64,000 nt of DNA from contig NZ_SPSB01000001.1 in assembly GCF_004571135.1 (NCBI RefSeq), positions 496,001-560,000 of the forward strand. Direction: 5' to 3'. Shown one piece after another: positions 52,191-60,558 of this stretch; the first letter of the stretch is position 1, and each line of letters begins with the position of its first letter. The notes beneath the pieces are model-generated. The model saw only the letters and a list, made by a program, of their open reading frames with translations, had not been told where the DNA came from and did not search any database. Both the position numbers and the translations under genes were made by a program. This DNA is from Algoriphagus kandeliae (lineage in GTDB: Bacteria > Bacteroidota > Bacteroidia > Cytophagales > Cyclobacteriaceae).

Positions 52191-52823
52191 ATGGACCCGA
52201 ATTCAATCATATATAGATCCATCATCACATTCATTTCTTCTCTTCTGATGCTTTTTGTTTTCACTTCATGTGAAGATCAAGAGCCTAGGAGGCCAGAGAT
52301 GGCAATACATTATTTCCCGATTTTGAAGGGGAACGTATGGAACTATGAGGTGAAACAGGTTTATTCTGACGGTACAAGCTCTTCTCCTTTTTACATTACC
52401 TACACTATGGGTGATGGCCGGATTGATATTTCCAGTAGTTCTCCTTCTTATGATGGAGCCTACCAAATTATGTATATAGGTTCTGACACCAATATTTATA
52501 ATGTTGTAGGAGAATTTCTAACTACTCGCTATATATCCCGAGAAAATTCAGAACAATTTCTTTTATCCCAACGAGATGGAACGGTGCCTGCTTTTTACTA
52601 TATGATAGGAGGCAAAAAGAGAATTAATGGTCGGGATTACATTTATGCAAAGGATTCCATTATTTATAATCCTTCCAATGTTAGGGTTCGGGTTTACACT
52701 TTTGGAAAAGGTGTCGGGATTACTGAAATCCGAACACTTTACTACTATTCGAATGGCTTAGGCGAAATTCTAAAGAGCGATTTTGAGCGAGTACAAAGTT
52801 TAATCAGCTACGAGCTACGTTAG
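52191..52823 (+). CDS. Lipoprotein, function unknown
   Basis: 210 residues. Signal peptide FISSLLMLFVFTSC with lipobox, then EDQEPRRPEMAIHYFPILKGNVWNY. The mature part is beta-rich with alternating aromatic residues (YFPILKGNVWNYEVKQVYSD, ILKSDFERVQSLISYELR) and resembles Bacteroidota lipoproteins of the 'MTYFPLKEGNTWTY' type. Divergent from the tandem lipoproteins. No motif beyond that. Confidence 0.75.
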   Translation: MDPNSIIYRSIITFISSLLMLFVFTSCEDQEPRRPEMAIHYFPILKGNVWNYEVKQVYSDGTSSSPFYITYTMGDGRIDISSSSPSYDGAYQIMYIGSDTNIYNVVGEFLTTRYISRENSEQFLLSQRDGTVPAFYYMIGGKKRINGRDYIYAKDSIIYNPSNVRVRVYTFGKGVGITEIRTLYYYSNGLGEILKSDFERVQSLISYELR

Positions 52824-52832
52824 ATTTTTTGG

Positions 52833-53603
52833 CTACAGATATAATTTTTGAATGGCCATCATAATAAAGAAACAAATCAAAATAAAGAACAAAAACAGAA
52901 GGTAGGTCAAGAGAGTCTTGATTGGTTTGACCCAGGTTTTTCCCTTCTGGAAAAATTCCTGATAAACCCAAAAATTGTAAGCCACGGAGATAAATAGGGG
53001 GCTGATTTCAAAAAAGTCATTAGGGAAGATACTGTTTAATATATTAAAGCTCACATAAATAAAAGATTGCTGACCGGTGATGTAGGAGTTTAGCACCATA
53101 TGTTCTAAGAAATTCCGTCGCTCTGATCGGAAGCAGATTCCCGAAGCCAAGGAAAACACAGGAATCAACAATAAGACCGTGTAGGCATAATTTTTTGAGA
53201 ACCAATCCAAAATTGGGTTTTTTGGTAATGCATCAGCTGAAGCTTGTTCTGCGCTGCTAAAACCAGTTAGAAAATCATTGATAAAGGTGTTTTGATTTAA
53301 TAAAATTGCCAGAAAGAAATAGATGGTAGAGGCAGTAATCAGGTAGGCGATGGGCCTGACATAGGCTTTTCGTTTTCCTTCCAGAAATTCCCGGATGGAA
53401 AATCCAGGTCGTTTGAAAAGTTGAATATAGGTGAAGAAAAAGCCTGCGTTTAAGGAAAATATACTGGAGCTTAGATCTTCTAAAAGTGATTTGAAACTTA
53501 CACGCTCTATATGAGCGCTTTGCCCACAGTTTGAACAAAAATTACCCTGCAGCGCTTCTCCGCAGTTTTTACAAGAAGGGGCAAGGTTTTTAGGTGTTTC
53601 CAT
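52833..53603 (-). CDS. DUF3667 membrane protein with N-terminal zinc ribbon
   Basis: 256 residues. The N-terminal zinc ribbon is CKNCGEALQGNFCSNCGQ (four Cys). It is followed by RVSFKSLLEDLSSSIFSLNAGF and LFKRPGFSIREFLEGKRKAYVRPIAYL, the core of DUF3667, and four to five membrane segments. Function unknown. Convergent with the 52191 gene (9-base gap). Confidence 0.88.
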   Translation of the reverse strand: METPKNLAPSCKNCGEALQGNFCSNCGQSAHIERVSFKSLLEDLSSSIFSLNAGFFFTYIQLFKRPGFSIREFLEGKRKAYVRPIAYLITASTIYFFLAILLNQNTFINDFLTGFSSAEQASADALPKNPILDWFSKNYAYTVLLLIPVFSLASGICFRSERRNFLEHMVLNSYITGQQSFIYVSFNILNSIFPNDFFEISPLFISVAYNFWVYQEFFQKGKTWVKPIKTLLTYLLFLFFILICFFIMMAIQKLYL

Positions 53604-53759
53604 TCCAAATGTCCAAAGCTTTAATATAAAGGATGGAAGGAATTATTAGCTAGCTTTTTAAAAAAGAATTACTTGATAATTGCTGGTCTTTAAACTGTTC
53701 GTAGCGATTTGGTTTCGTCTAATGCAAAACGAGTGGTGGCAGAAATACTGAATTAATAC

Positions 53760-54805
53760 CGTACTCCAAAAGCTCCGAAGGAGCGAAATTATCAATAGCC
53801 AGGGGTTTTAACCCCTGGTTATCAGGTAACCAATACACCAGCGCTGGCGTAGGGTTTTTGTTTGGAAATGGGGAATAGGTGCCAGCAAGATAGAAGCGGA
53901 TTTCTTCATTCTTTTTTCTTGGCAAAAAAGAATCAAAAAGCCAAGACGCAGCAAAGCTTCCTCGCGCAAACCCAACGCATGGCCCGCTCCTGCCTGCCGC
54001 AGGCAGGGCTGCGTCCGCCCACCCCACACGTTGGCTAATCAATATTTTCTAGATGATCTTATTCCAAAAAGCTCCGTAGGAGCGATATGTTAATAGCCCC
54101 GGGTTTTAACCCGGGGTCAATAGGCATCCCATACACCAGCGCTGGCGCAGGATTTTTTGTTTGGAAATGGGAAATTGGTGCCAGCAAGATGGAAATGAAT
54201 AATTTATCTTTGTTCTTTTGGCTTGACCCAAAAGAACCAAAAGGTCAAGACGCAGCTAAACTTCCACGCTCTAGGCCTACCCACACCTCGCGGCTGCGTC
54301 AGCCCTCCGCACACGTTGGCTAATCATTAATTTCGTTGTGATCTAATTTCAAAAAGCTCCGTAGGAGCGAAATATCCATAGCCCTGCCTACCGGCAGGCA
54401 GGCCCGGGTTTTAACCCGGGGTAAATGAGATCTATGGATTCCCCAGCGCTGGCGCAGAATTTTTTGATTGGAGACGTGGCTTAGTGCCAGCAAGATGGAA
54501 ACGGTTTTTATTGTTCTTTTGGCTTGACCCAAAAGAACCAATAGGTCAAGATTTGGCCAAGCTTCAGCCCACATGGCTCGTGCACACCCCGCTGCCAAAT
54601 CCTCCCACCGCACACGTTGGCAAAGCCTAGAATTGTAAATAACTCAGGAGGAGTTTAACTTTTTGTAGCCCTGCCTACCGGCAGGCAGGCCGGGGTTTTA
54701 ACCCGGGGTAAATGAGAATTATGGATTCCCCAGCGCTGGCGCAGTATTTTTTGATTGGAGACGTGGCTTAGTGCCAGCAAGATGGAAACGGTTTTTTTAT
54801 TCTTT
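53760..54805 (+). repeat. Composite-repeat cluster III (four units)
   Basis: Four units in tandem. A at 53771-53783, 54071-54083, 54356-54368 and a decayed one near 54640. B at 53799-53818 (CCAGGGG/CCCCTGG type), 54097-54116, about 54403-54420 and 54690-54707 (CCCGGG type). C at 53838, 54136, 54443 and 54730. E version 1 at 53908-53945, version 2 at 54212-54249 and 54513-54550; E is lost in unit 4. Mini-palindromes lie at 53989-54007, 54383-54402 and 54670-54689. The 53604-53759 stretch ahead of it holds only a decayed CCGTTCGTG-like fragment near 53695. No real gene within. Confidence 0.87.
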
Positions 54806-54843
54806 TGCCTCCTTAATATTCGGGGCCATCATTTTATTTGAAA

Positions 54844-54877
54844 ATAAAAAAAAGGCGATGGTTCTAACATCGCCTTT
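54844..54877 (-). terminator. Rho-independent terminator of the DUF4136 gene
   Basis: AAAGGCGATG (54851-54860) and CATCGCCTTT (54868-54877) form a 10-bp stem; read leftward it is followed by a long T run. Confidence 0.88.
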
Positions 54878-54894
54878 GAAGAGTTGTTTATCAT

Positions 54895-55491
54895 TTACTC
54901 TTCACCAAATGGATCAAAATCCCAATCGTTGAATATAGATATAACTTTCGCTTCTAAATTGTTAATGTCTTTCAGATCAGAAACGCTAAATGCTCCTGAG
55001 GCAAAACCTTGCCAGATTTGATTACCGCTTTCGGCATCAATGAAGTTGACAATGACGGTTCCAGCTTTCACAGGTACCATTTTCGTACTCATGGAGCGAG
55101 GTCCAAAGCCTAGGTAATCCTGACCATTGGTCATGGTGTAGGTTCTCAACTCAGTAGGCTTTTCCAATATCTGAAAATTGACTAGCATATCGGGATTTTC
55201 CTCATCATGTGAGAATCCTCGAGCGGACATTTGCATGTCAATAGCTTCTTTTACTTGAGCATTAGATGTCTCATTATTAAATACAAACACCATATCTCCG
55301 CTCATCCAAATATCTTCCAACATTACATCCTTTGCGAGTACCCAATCATAGGTTTGATAGTCCGAGAGGTATTCTGTTTCTCGTATATCGGTGTAAGTTT
55401 TTTGGGCTAGTGTTAAAGGAATAGCCAAAAGAAATGTAAATACTGTAGCAAATAAGGTTTTGTATAAATGATTGTTTTTTAAATATTTCAT
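54895..55491 (-). CDS. DUF4136 domain protein, secreted
   Basis: 198 residues. Signal peptide LFATVFTFLLAIPLTLAQ, then the DUF4136 fold: SDYQTYDWVLAKDVML, AIDMQMSARGFSHDEENPDM, TYTMTNGQDYLGFGPRSMST and AGTVIVNFIDAESGNQIWQGFASG. This family occurs widely in Bacteroidota and Proteobacteria envelopes; role unknown. Flanked on both sides by repeat clusters III and IV, so it looks like a single-gene insert in the repeat region. Confidence 0.87.
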   Translation of the reverse strand: MKYLKNNHLYKTLFATVFTFLLAIPLTLAQKTYTDIRETEYLSDYQTYDWVLAKDVMLEDIWMSGDMVFVFNNETSNAQVKEAIDMQMSARGFSHDEENPDMLVNFQILEKPTELRTYTMTNGQDYLGFGPRSMSTKMVPVKAGTVIVNFIDAESGNQIWQGFASGAFSVSDLKDINNLEAKVISIFNDWDFDPFGEE

Positions 55492-55845
55492 AATAAATAG
55501 GTTTATGGTTTTAAATACTATCTATTATAATTAACGGCATAAATTATATATTGTTATTTCTGTTTTTATATGTTGTCATGATTATTTTACAATATATTTT
55601 ATAATACAATTAGATTTTATATTTATAGATATATTATACTTTTATTTGGTTTATATAAATCAATCCAAATAAAGTTTTTTTCAAATTTTTGTTAATTGAA
55701 GGAATTTTGAGGGATTTTTCACTGTGTTGATAGATGCAAATTCTATCAGTTTGCAGTTAATGACGAGGAAATATGTCACTTGGCGAATATCCTACTGTTA
55801 GTCTCTTTCAATTACAACTAGGTAAAAAATCCTTAATGATTACCG
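55492..55845. other. AT-rich promoter-side spacer of the DUF4136 gene
   Basis: No gene or repeat is seen. Bases ~55500-55690 are extremely AT-rich with runs such as AATATATTTTATAATAC. It may hold the DUF4136 promoter, but no TTTG/TAnnTTTG pair on the minus strand is convincing. Cluster IV begins at its right end. Confidence 0.6.
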
Positions 55846-56985
55846 AAATCCAAAAGCTCTGTAGGAGTGAAATTATCAATAGCAAGGGGTTTCAACCCCT
55901 GGAAATAGGTAGCAATATTCCCCAGCGCTGGCGCAGGGTTTTTGGTTTGGAAATGTTGGATTGGTGCCAGCAAGATGGAAATGAAACCTTGAGGTGGATT
56001 CCGGATTACAAATCCCGAATAGTTAGTCTTTTTTTCGTTCTTTTGGCTTGACCCAAAAGAACCAAAAGGTCTAGATTTGGCCAAGCTTCCCCGCGCAAGG
56101 CTCGCGCACACCCCGCTGCCAAATCCTCCCACCGCACACGTTGGCAAAACCTAGAATTTATAAATAACTCCGGAGGAGTTTAACTTTTTGTAGCCCTGCC
56201 TACCGGCAGGCAGGCCCGGGTTTTAACTCGGGGTTAAATGAGATCTACGGATTCCCCAGCGCTGGCGCAGGGTTTTTGGTTTGGAAATGGGAAATTGGTG
56301 CCAGCAAGATAGAAGCGGATTTCTTCATTCTTTTTTCTTGGCAAAAAAGAATCAAAAAGCCAAGACGCAGTAAAGCTTCCTCGCGCAAACCCAACGCATG
56401 GCCCGCTGCTGCGTCAGCCCACCGCACACGTTGGCTAATCATTAATTTCGTTGTGATCTAATTCCAAAAAGCTCCGTAGGAGCGTAATATTTGTAGCCCT
56501 GCCTACCGGCAGGCAGGCCGGGATTTTAACCCCGGGGTAAATGAGATCTATGGATTCCCCAGCGCTGGCGCAGAATTTTTTGATTGGAGACGTGGCTTAG
56601 TGCCAGCAAGATGGAAACGGTTTTTATTGTTCTTTTGGCTTGACCCAAAAGAACCAAAAGGTCAAGATTTGGCCAAGCTTCAGCCCACATGGCTCGCGCA
56701 CACCCCGCTGCCAAATCCTCCCTCCGCACACGTTGGCAAAACCTAGAATTCGTAAATAACTCCGGAGGAGTTTAACTTTTTGTAGCCCTGCCTACCGGCA
56801 GGCAGCCCCGGGTTTTAGCCCGGGGTCAATAGGCATCCCATACACCAGCGCTGGCGCAGGATTTTCTGTTTGGAAATGGGAAATTGGTGCCAGCAAGAAG
56901 GAAACGTAACCTTATTGAAGATTCTAGATTAAAACCGTTCGTGGAGACCTGCCAGCTACAAAGGCAGGCACAACCGGTGGTAGAA
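55846..56985 (+). repeat. Composite-repeat cluster IV (four units)
   Basis: Four units. A at 55856-55868, 56166-56180 (AACTCC/GGAGTT), 56471-56483 and 56758-56772 (AACTCC/GGAGTT). C at 55922, 56256, 56559 and 56845. E version 2 at 56037-56074 (last arm one mismatch), version 1 at 56327-56364, version 2 at 56629-56666; the last unit has no E and runs into a decayed CCGTTCGTG hairpin near 56935-56977. Mini-palindromes at 56195-56214, 56498-56517 and 56787-56805. B varies, with compensatory and non-compensatory changes. Bases 56986-57102 have no feature beyond the helicase gene end. Confidence 0.87.
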
Positions 56986-57102
56986 GAAATGTAGGGATTT
57001 AATCGTTTTTAAAGATCTTTCGAGGGTTTCTGAAGAAGGGTGAGGGTAAGTAACTATTGTATTTTGAGGTGCTAAAGAATGATAAATTTTATTCATTGAA
57101 TA

Positions 57103-60100
57103 TTAAATATCTAAATCACCACCCGTATATCTCTCTTCTAACTTGTCTGCAGTTTGGATTACCCTCTTAATTGTTTCAAACATTTCTTGATTGGGTGTAT
57201 CTAGGTCGATTCTTTTTTCTACCAAAAGCGATTCATTGTTATCAATTAAATCAAAACCCAATTCTTGTAGACTATTTTTGATTTCGTCTCGGATTGTCCT
57301 GCTTCGTAACTCTGTGCTTCTACAAATGATAGATTCCACAGACCACAATATTTCATCGAATGATTTTCCCTTCAACATAATTATTTTTAAAGGGGCTCTT
57401 CTACCATTAAGCTTTACATTGGCTGATATACTAAAATTTATAGGGTCTTGCTTTGGAAATACATAAAAGTCATTGAATTTCTGAATTATTAAATCAAATG
57501 TCGTTTGCAATTTTTCCAAAAGGGATTGTTTAGTAAATCCAATTCCATAATTTGGCTCTAGTTCATCTATTATTTGATCAGAAATTCCTTGAAAATTTTC
57601 ATAGTCGTATTTGGACTCCAATAAGTCTTTAATCTGTTCCGGAATTATTTCTATGATTGCATCAGTTGTTGCCTTGGTGTCTTTTTCTATTACATTAGAC
57701 AAATCATAAAACGTATCAATAAAGGCATTCATTTTTGTAAAAACTTTTGCCACTTGATTCACTTCCAGTGTATCCGCTAGGTAGGGATAAAAAACTTGTA
57801 ATGAATTATCGAAAGTCCGCTTTCCATCTTTTTTCAATTTGAAATAACTCATCGAATTGATTCGATCAATTCTTCCTGTTCGTTGTTCCATGTCGGATGG
57901 ATTCCAAGCTATTCCATAATGATAGACATCACTACAATAAAGATGCAAATCCTCACCTTCTTTTAACACATCTGTGGTAATCAAAACGTAAGGGAATCCT
58001 GGCATTCTAAATTGCATAGCGACTCTACTGATATTACGTTTGTGGGATCCACTCGCTCCTACTACCGGTGTTTGATTATATAAAGCCCTTTGAATCTTAC
58101 TTTTATCGGGAAAATTAGTTGCAATGATTTTGTCAAAATCACAAATAATAACTTTTAACTCGTTCAGTACTTCTGGAAAAGTCTCTTTTAAAATCTTTAA
58201 TAGGCCTTTTTCGTAATTTTCGGGATAGATACATTCAGCGATATAAGACGGCAATAATCCAGAACCATTTCGAAAAATCCCCCGGATGATTTCGATTAAA
58301 GCCTCTAAATTTTCCCAGAAGTCATGAATGGCGGAATTTGAATTCCAATGTTCGTCCAACCAGAATTTAAACTCTTTATGCAATTCTTCCTGAAACAAAT
58401 AATTTAAAAAGGGTTTCCGTAAAAAAAATGGATCTATTTCTTGAAACGTTTTCTTCATTGGCCTTCCATCCTTTGCAATGGCCTCCATCAAACGATCATT
58501 TGCCAATTCAATCCGCCTAGCTTCTGTTTTCTCTTTTTCACTAAACTCTATATTCCTAAGTTTATTTTCATCAAAATCCAATTCATTTATTTCATCTCTT
58601 AAGTAATAAAGATTAAATCGGAACCAATCCTTTGTAGAACTGCGATTCCTAAAGTTGAAACCTTCCTGGTAACGTTTTGTACTGAAATAAGATGAGAAGA
58701 AATAACCAAAAAGAGCATCATCCTGCTCTTCAATTTGTTCATAATCATTTTCAATCTCTTGTTTTCCCCTGTCGGTCAAATACTTTCTTATTAACTCAAA
58801 AGCGAGTTTCTTTAGTTCTGTTTTAATATTTCTTAATCCAACGTGTCCCTTTATTTGGTTACGGAAGCGTTTAAATTCATCGTAATCCAAGCTTGAATTG
58901 AATAATTCCAACAAAATATCATACGATCGCTGCACTAGGTCAATAGAATCGTCTTCACTTAATTCCCTTAAATCCCATTTATACAATTCATATACTTTTT
59001 TGCTTACTTCATATAGTAGCCTATCAATTTCCATGATTTGATGGCGTTCTTGATAGGCAGTTTCAAGAATTTTCAATCGACTACTTTTAGATAGGTACTT
59101 CTTAATGCGTTCATAATCCCACTTTTCAAGCTTATTGATTAGTTTACGTTCAAGTTCCATCACAGAAGCTATCCTACGTACAAAAACCAAGGCCTTTTCA
59201 CCCTTTTTCATTCCATCAAATAAAACTTCAACTAAGTTGTCCTGTTTGGGGTGAGGCAAATAGGTGTCGAAATGATTAAAGTAGGATTCAGCCATATTTT
59301 TGATAATTTCGGAGTCGGCTGATTTATTCTCATGTACTGAACTATCCTCATACTCCCTGTCGGATTCACTTTGGGTATTAAAGGTTTCAAAACCTGCTAA
59401 CATCCCAATCTCAAAACTCTTATTGTTCGATTCATTAAAATGTTTTAGGGTTTTTAATTGGAGTAGACCAATAATAATTGACTCCAAATTACTTTCAATT
59501 TTCTGGGGTGCTGCATCTGGCAATTTGACGACATTACCTTTGCGGTGTTCATGCCTGTACATATTTCTACTCACCGTGCCTTCTTGATCGATTTGTATTT
59601 TCATCAATCCACGAATCATAAATGAGGATAAGGCGGTCTTTAATTCAGCCTCTACATCCTCCAAATTCCTGTAAGCATGGTTGGGTATAAAACAATCGAA
59701 TTGGTTTTTCAATTCGTACAAACCATTATCAATAGGAGTGGCCGAGAGAAAAATAACCTTCCTTGCCTTCCTGATTATCTGGTCTTTTAATTCTGGGAAA
59801 TCCACAAAGAGTTGTTGGTCTTCTTCTTCCTGTACTACTCCCATCATCCTTGAGATTACTTGATTTCGAATCGCAACCTCACTTCCGATGCCATGTTTAA
59901 AGTTATGGGCCTCATCCACGATAAGGAGATCTATTTCAGGTAAAGTGAGATTTAGCAAATAAGCAAATAGTCGTTTTAGGTAAATTTCATCCGATTTTTT
60001 CCGGTAAAGCTTGATTCCTTTTTTGAAAAAATCATGTACAGTAATTGGTAAACTTTCCAACAACCTCGTCTTCCAATCAGAATATTGTGTCGTGGCTATA

Positions 60101-60558
60101 CTTAAAGATGATATTCGGAAAATCTCATAAGATGGAGTGTTGTCATGAAAATAAGTGAGTCTATTATGGATGCTTCGTTCTGAACATTCACCAACAGGAG
60201 CACCCAAAACAGACTTTACTATGTTGCATTCTTTTAAGTAATTGTGTCGAATAAAATTATTTATTTCCCGAACCCATTTATGTTGAAGGTTTTGTTTAGG
60301 TACGAGTATTACATCCTTATATGAATTTCTTCTTTCCAAAGTTGAAAAATGCCGCAAAAGCGAAGCAATCCCAAGAGCCACATAGGTTTTTCCCAATCCT
60401 ACTTCATCAGCGATATATAAAAAATCCGAGCCCTCTTGATAGAGATAATTAAATCCCTTTAAAATAACTTGAAATTGACGCTCTGCAATTTCTTTGTCTA
60501 TAGATCCCTTAGGGTTTAAATCGATAAGCTCCCTAGCAGTTTTATCTAGCAACCTCAT
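57103..60558 (-). CDS. Large SNF2-type helicase of a probable defence operon
   Basis: 1151 residues. Walker A DEVGLGKT at 51-58, DEAH in LLIVDEAHNFKHG near 212, motif III-like FLSATPIDNGLYEL near 273, and the helicase C-domain with LITTDVLKEGEDLH and motif VI EQRTGRIDR near 900. Between the two RecA lobes lies a long helical insert (~340-800). The C-terminal ~230 residues have no known domain. It overlaps the PLD gene by 17 bases and is the last gene of a three-gene operon. Large SNF2 helicases of this kind accompany restriction-like anti-phage modules; the substrate (DNA, probably) is inferred. Confidence 0.85.
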   Translation of the reverse strand: MRLLDKTARELIDLNPKGSIDKEIAERQFQVILKGFNYLYQEGSDFLYIADEVGLGKTYVALGIASLLRHFSTLERRNSYKDVILVPKQNLQHKWVREINNFIRHNYLKECNIVKSVLGAPVGECSERSIHNRLTYFHDNTPSYEIFRISSLSIATTQYSDWKTRLLESLPITVHDFFKKGIKLYRKKSDEIYLKRLFAYLLNLTLPEIDLLIVDEAHNFKHGIGSEVAIRNQVISRMMGVVQEEEDQQLFVDFPELKDQIIRKARKVIFLSATPIDNGLYELKNQFDCFIPNHAYRNLEDVEAELKTALSSFMIRGLMKIQIDQEGTVSRNMYRHEHRKGNVVKLPDAAPQKIESNLESIIIGLLQLKTLKHFNESNNKSFEIGMLAGFETFNTQSESDREYEDSSVHENKSADSEIIKNMAESYFNHFDTYLPHPKQDNLVEVLFDGMKKGEKALVFVRRIASVMELERKLINKLEKWDYERIKKYLSKSSRLKILETAYQERHQIMEIDRLLYEVSKKVYELYKWDLRELSEDDSIDLVQRSYDILLELFNSSLDYDEFKRFRNQIKGHVGLRNIKTELKKLAFELIRKYLTDRGKQEIENDYEQIEEQDDALFGYFFSSYFSTKRYQEGFNFRNRSSTKDWFRFNLYYLRDEINELDFDENKLRNIEFSEKEKTEARRIELANDRLMEAIAKDGRPMKKTFQEIDPFFLRKPFLNYLFQEELHKEFKFWLDEHWNSNSAIHDFWENLEALIEIIRGIFRNGSGLLPSYIAECIYPENYEKGLLKILKETFPEVLNELKVIICDFDKIIATNFPDKSKIQRALYNQTPVVGASGSHKRNISRVAMQFRMPGFPYVLITTDVLKEGEDLHLYCSDVYHYGIAWNPSDMEQRTGRIDRINSMSYFKLKKDGKRTFDNSLQVFYPYLADTLEVNQVAKVFTKMNAFIDTFYDLSNVIEKDTKATTDAIIEIIPEQIKDLLESKYDYENFQGISDQIIDELEPNYGIGFTKQSLLEKLQTTFDLIIQKFNDFYVFPKQDPINFSISANVKLNGRRAPLKIIMLKGKSFDEILWSVESIICRSTELRSRTIRDEIKNSLQELGFDLIDNNESLLVEKRIDLDTPNQEMFETIKRVIQTADKLEERYTGGDLDI

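Noticed and set aside
53719..54042. Open frames inside clusters III and IV (53719-54042, 54087-54323, 55773-56051, 56276-56461 and others)
   Set aside because: Same reason; their peptides are translations of modules E and F on one strand or the other.
44281..56985. CRISPR array
   Set aside because: The repeat period is about 285-335 bases, the whole unit is repeated rather than a short repeat with unique spacers, and no cas gene is present.
44281..56985. Insertion sequences or a transposon
   Set aside because: No transposase, integrase or clear terminal inverted repeats with target duplication are visible; a non-autonomous element remains possible.
57191..57466. Plus-strand frames over the helicase gene (57191-57466, 59300-59587)
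   Set aside because: Shadow frames of a gene with clear helicase motifs on the minus strand.
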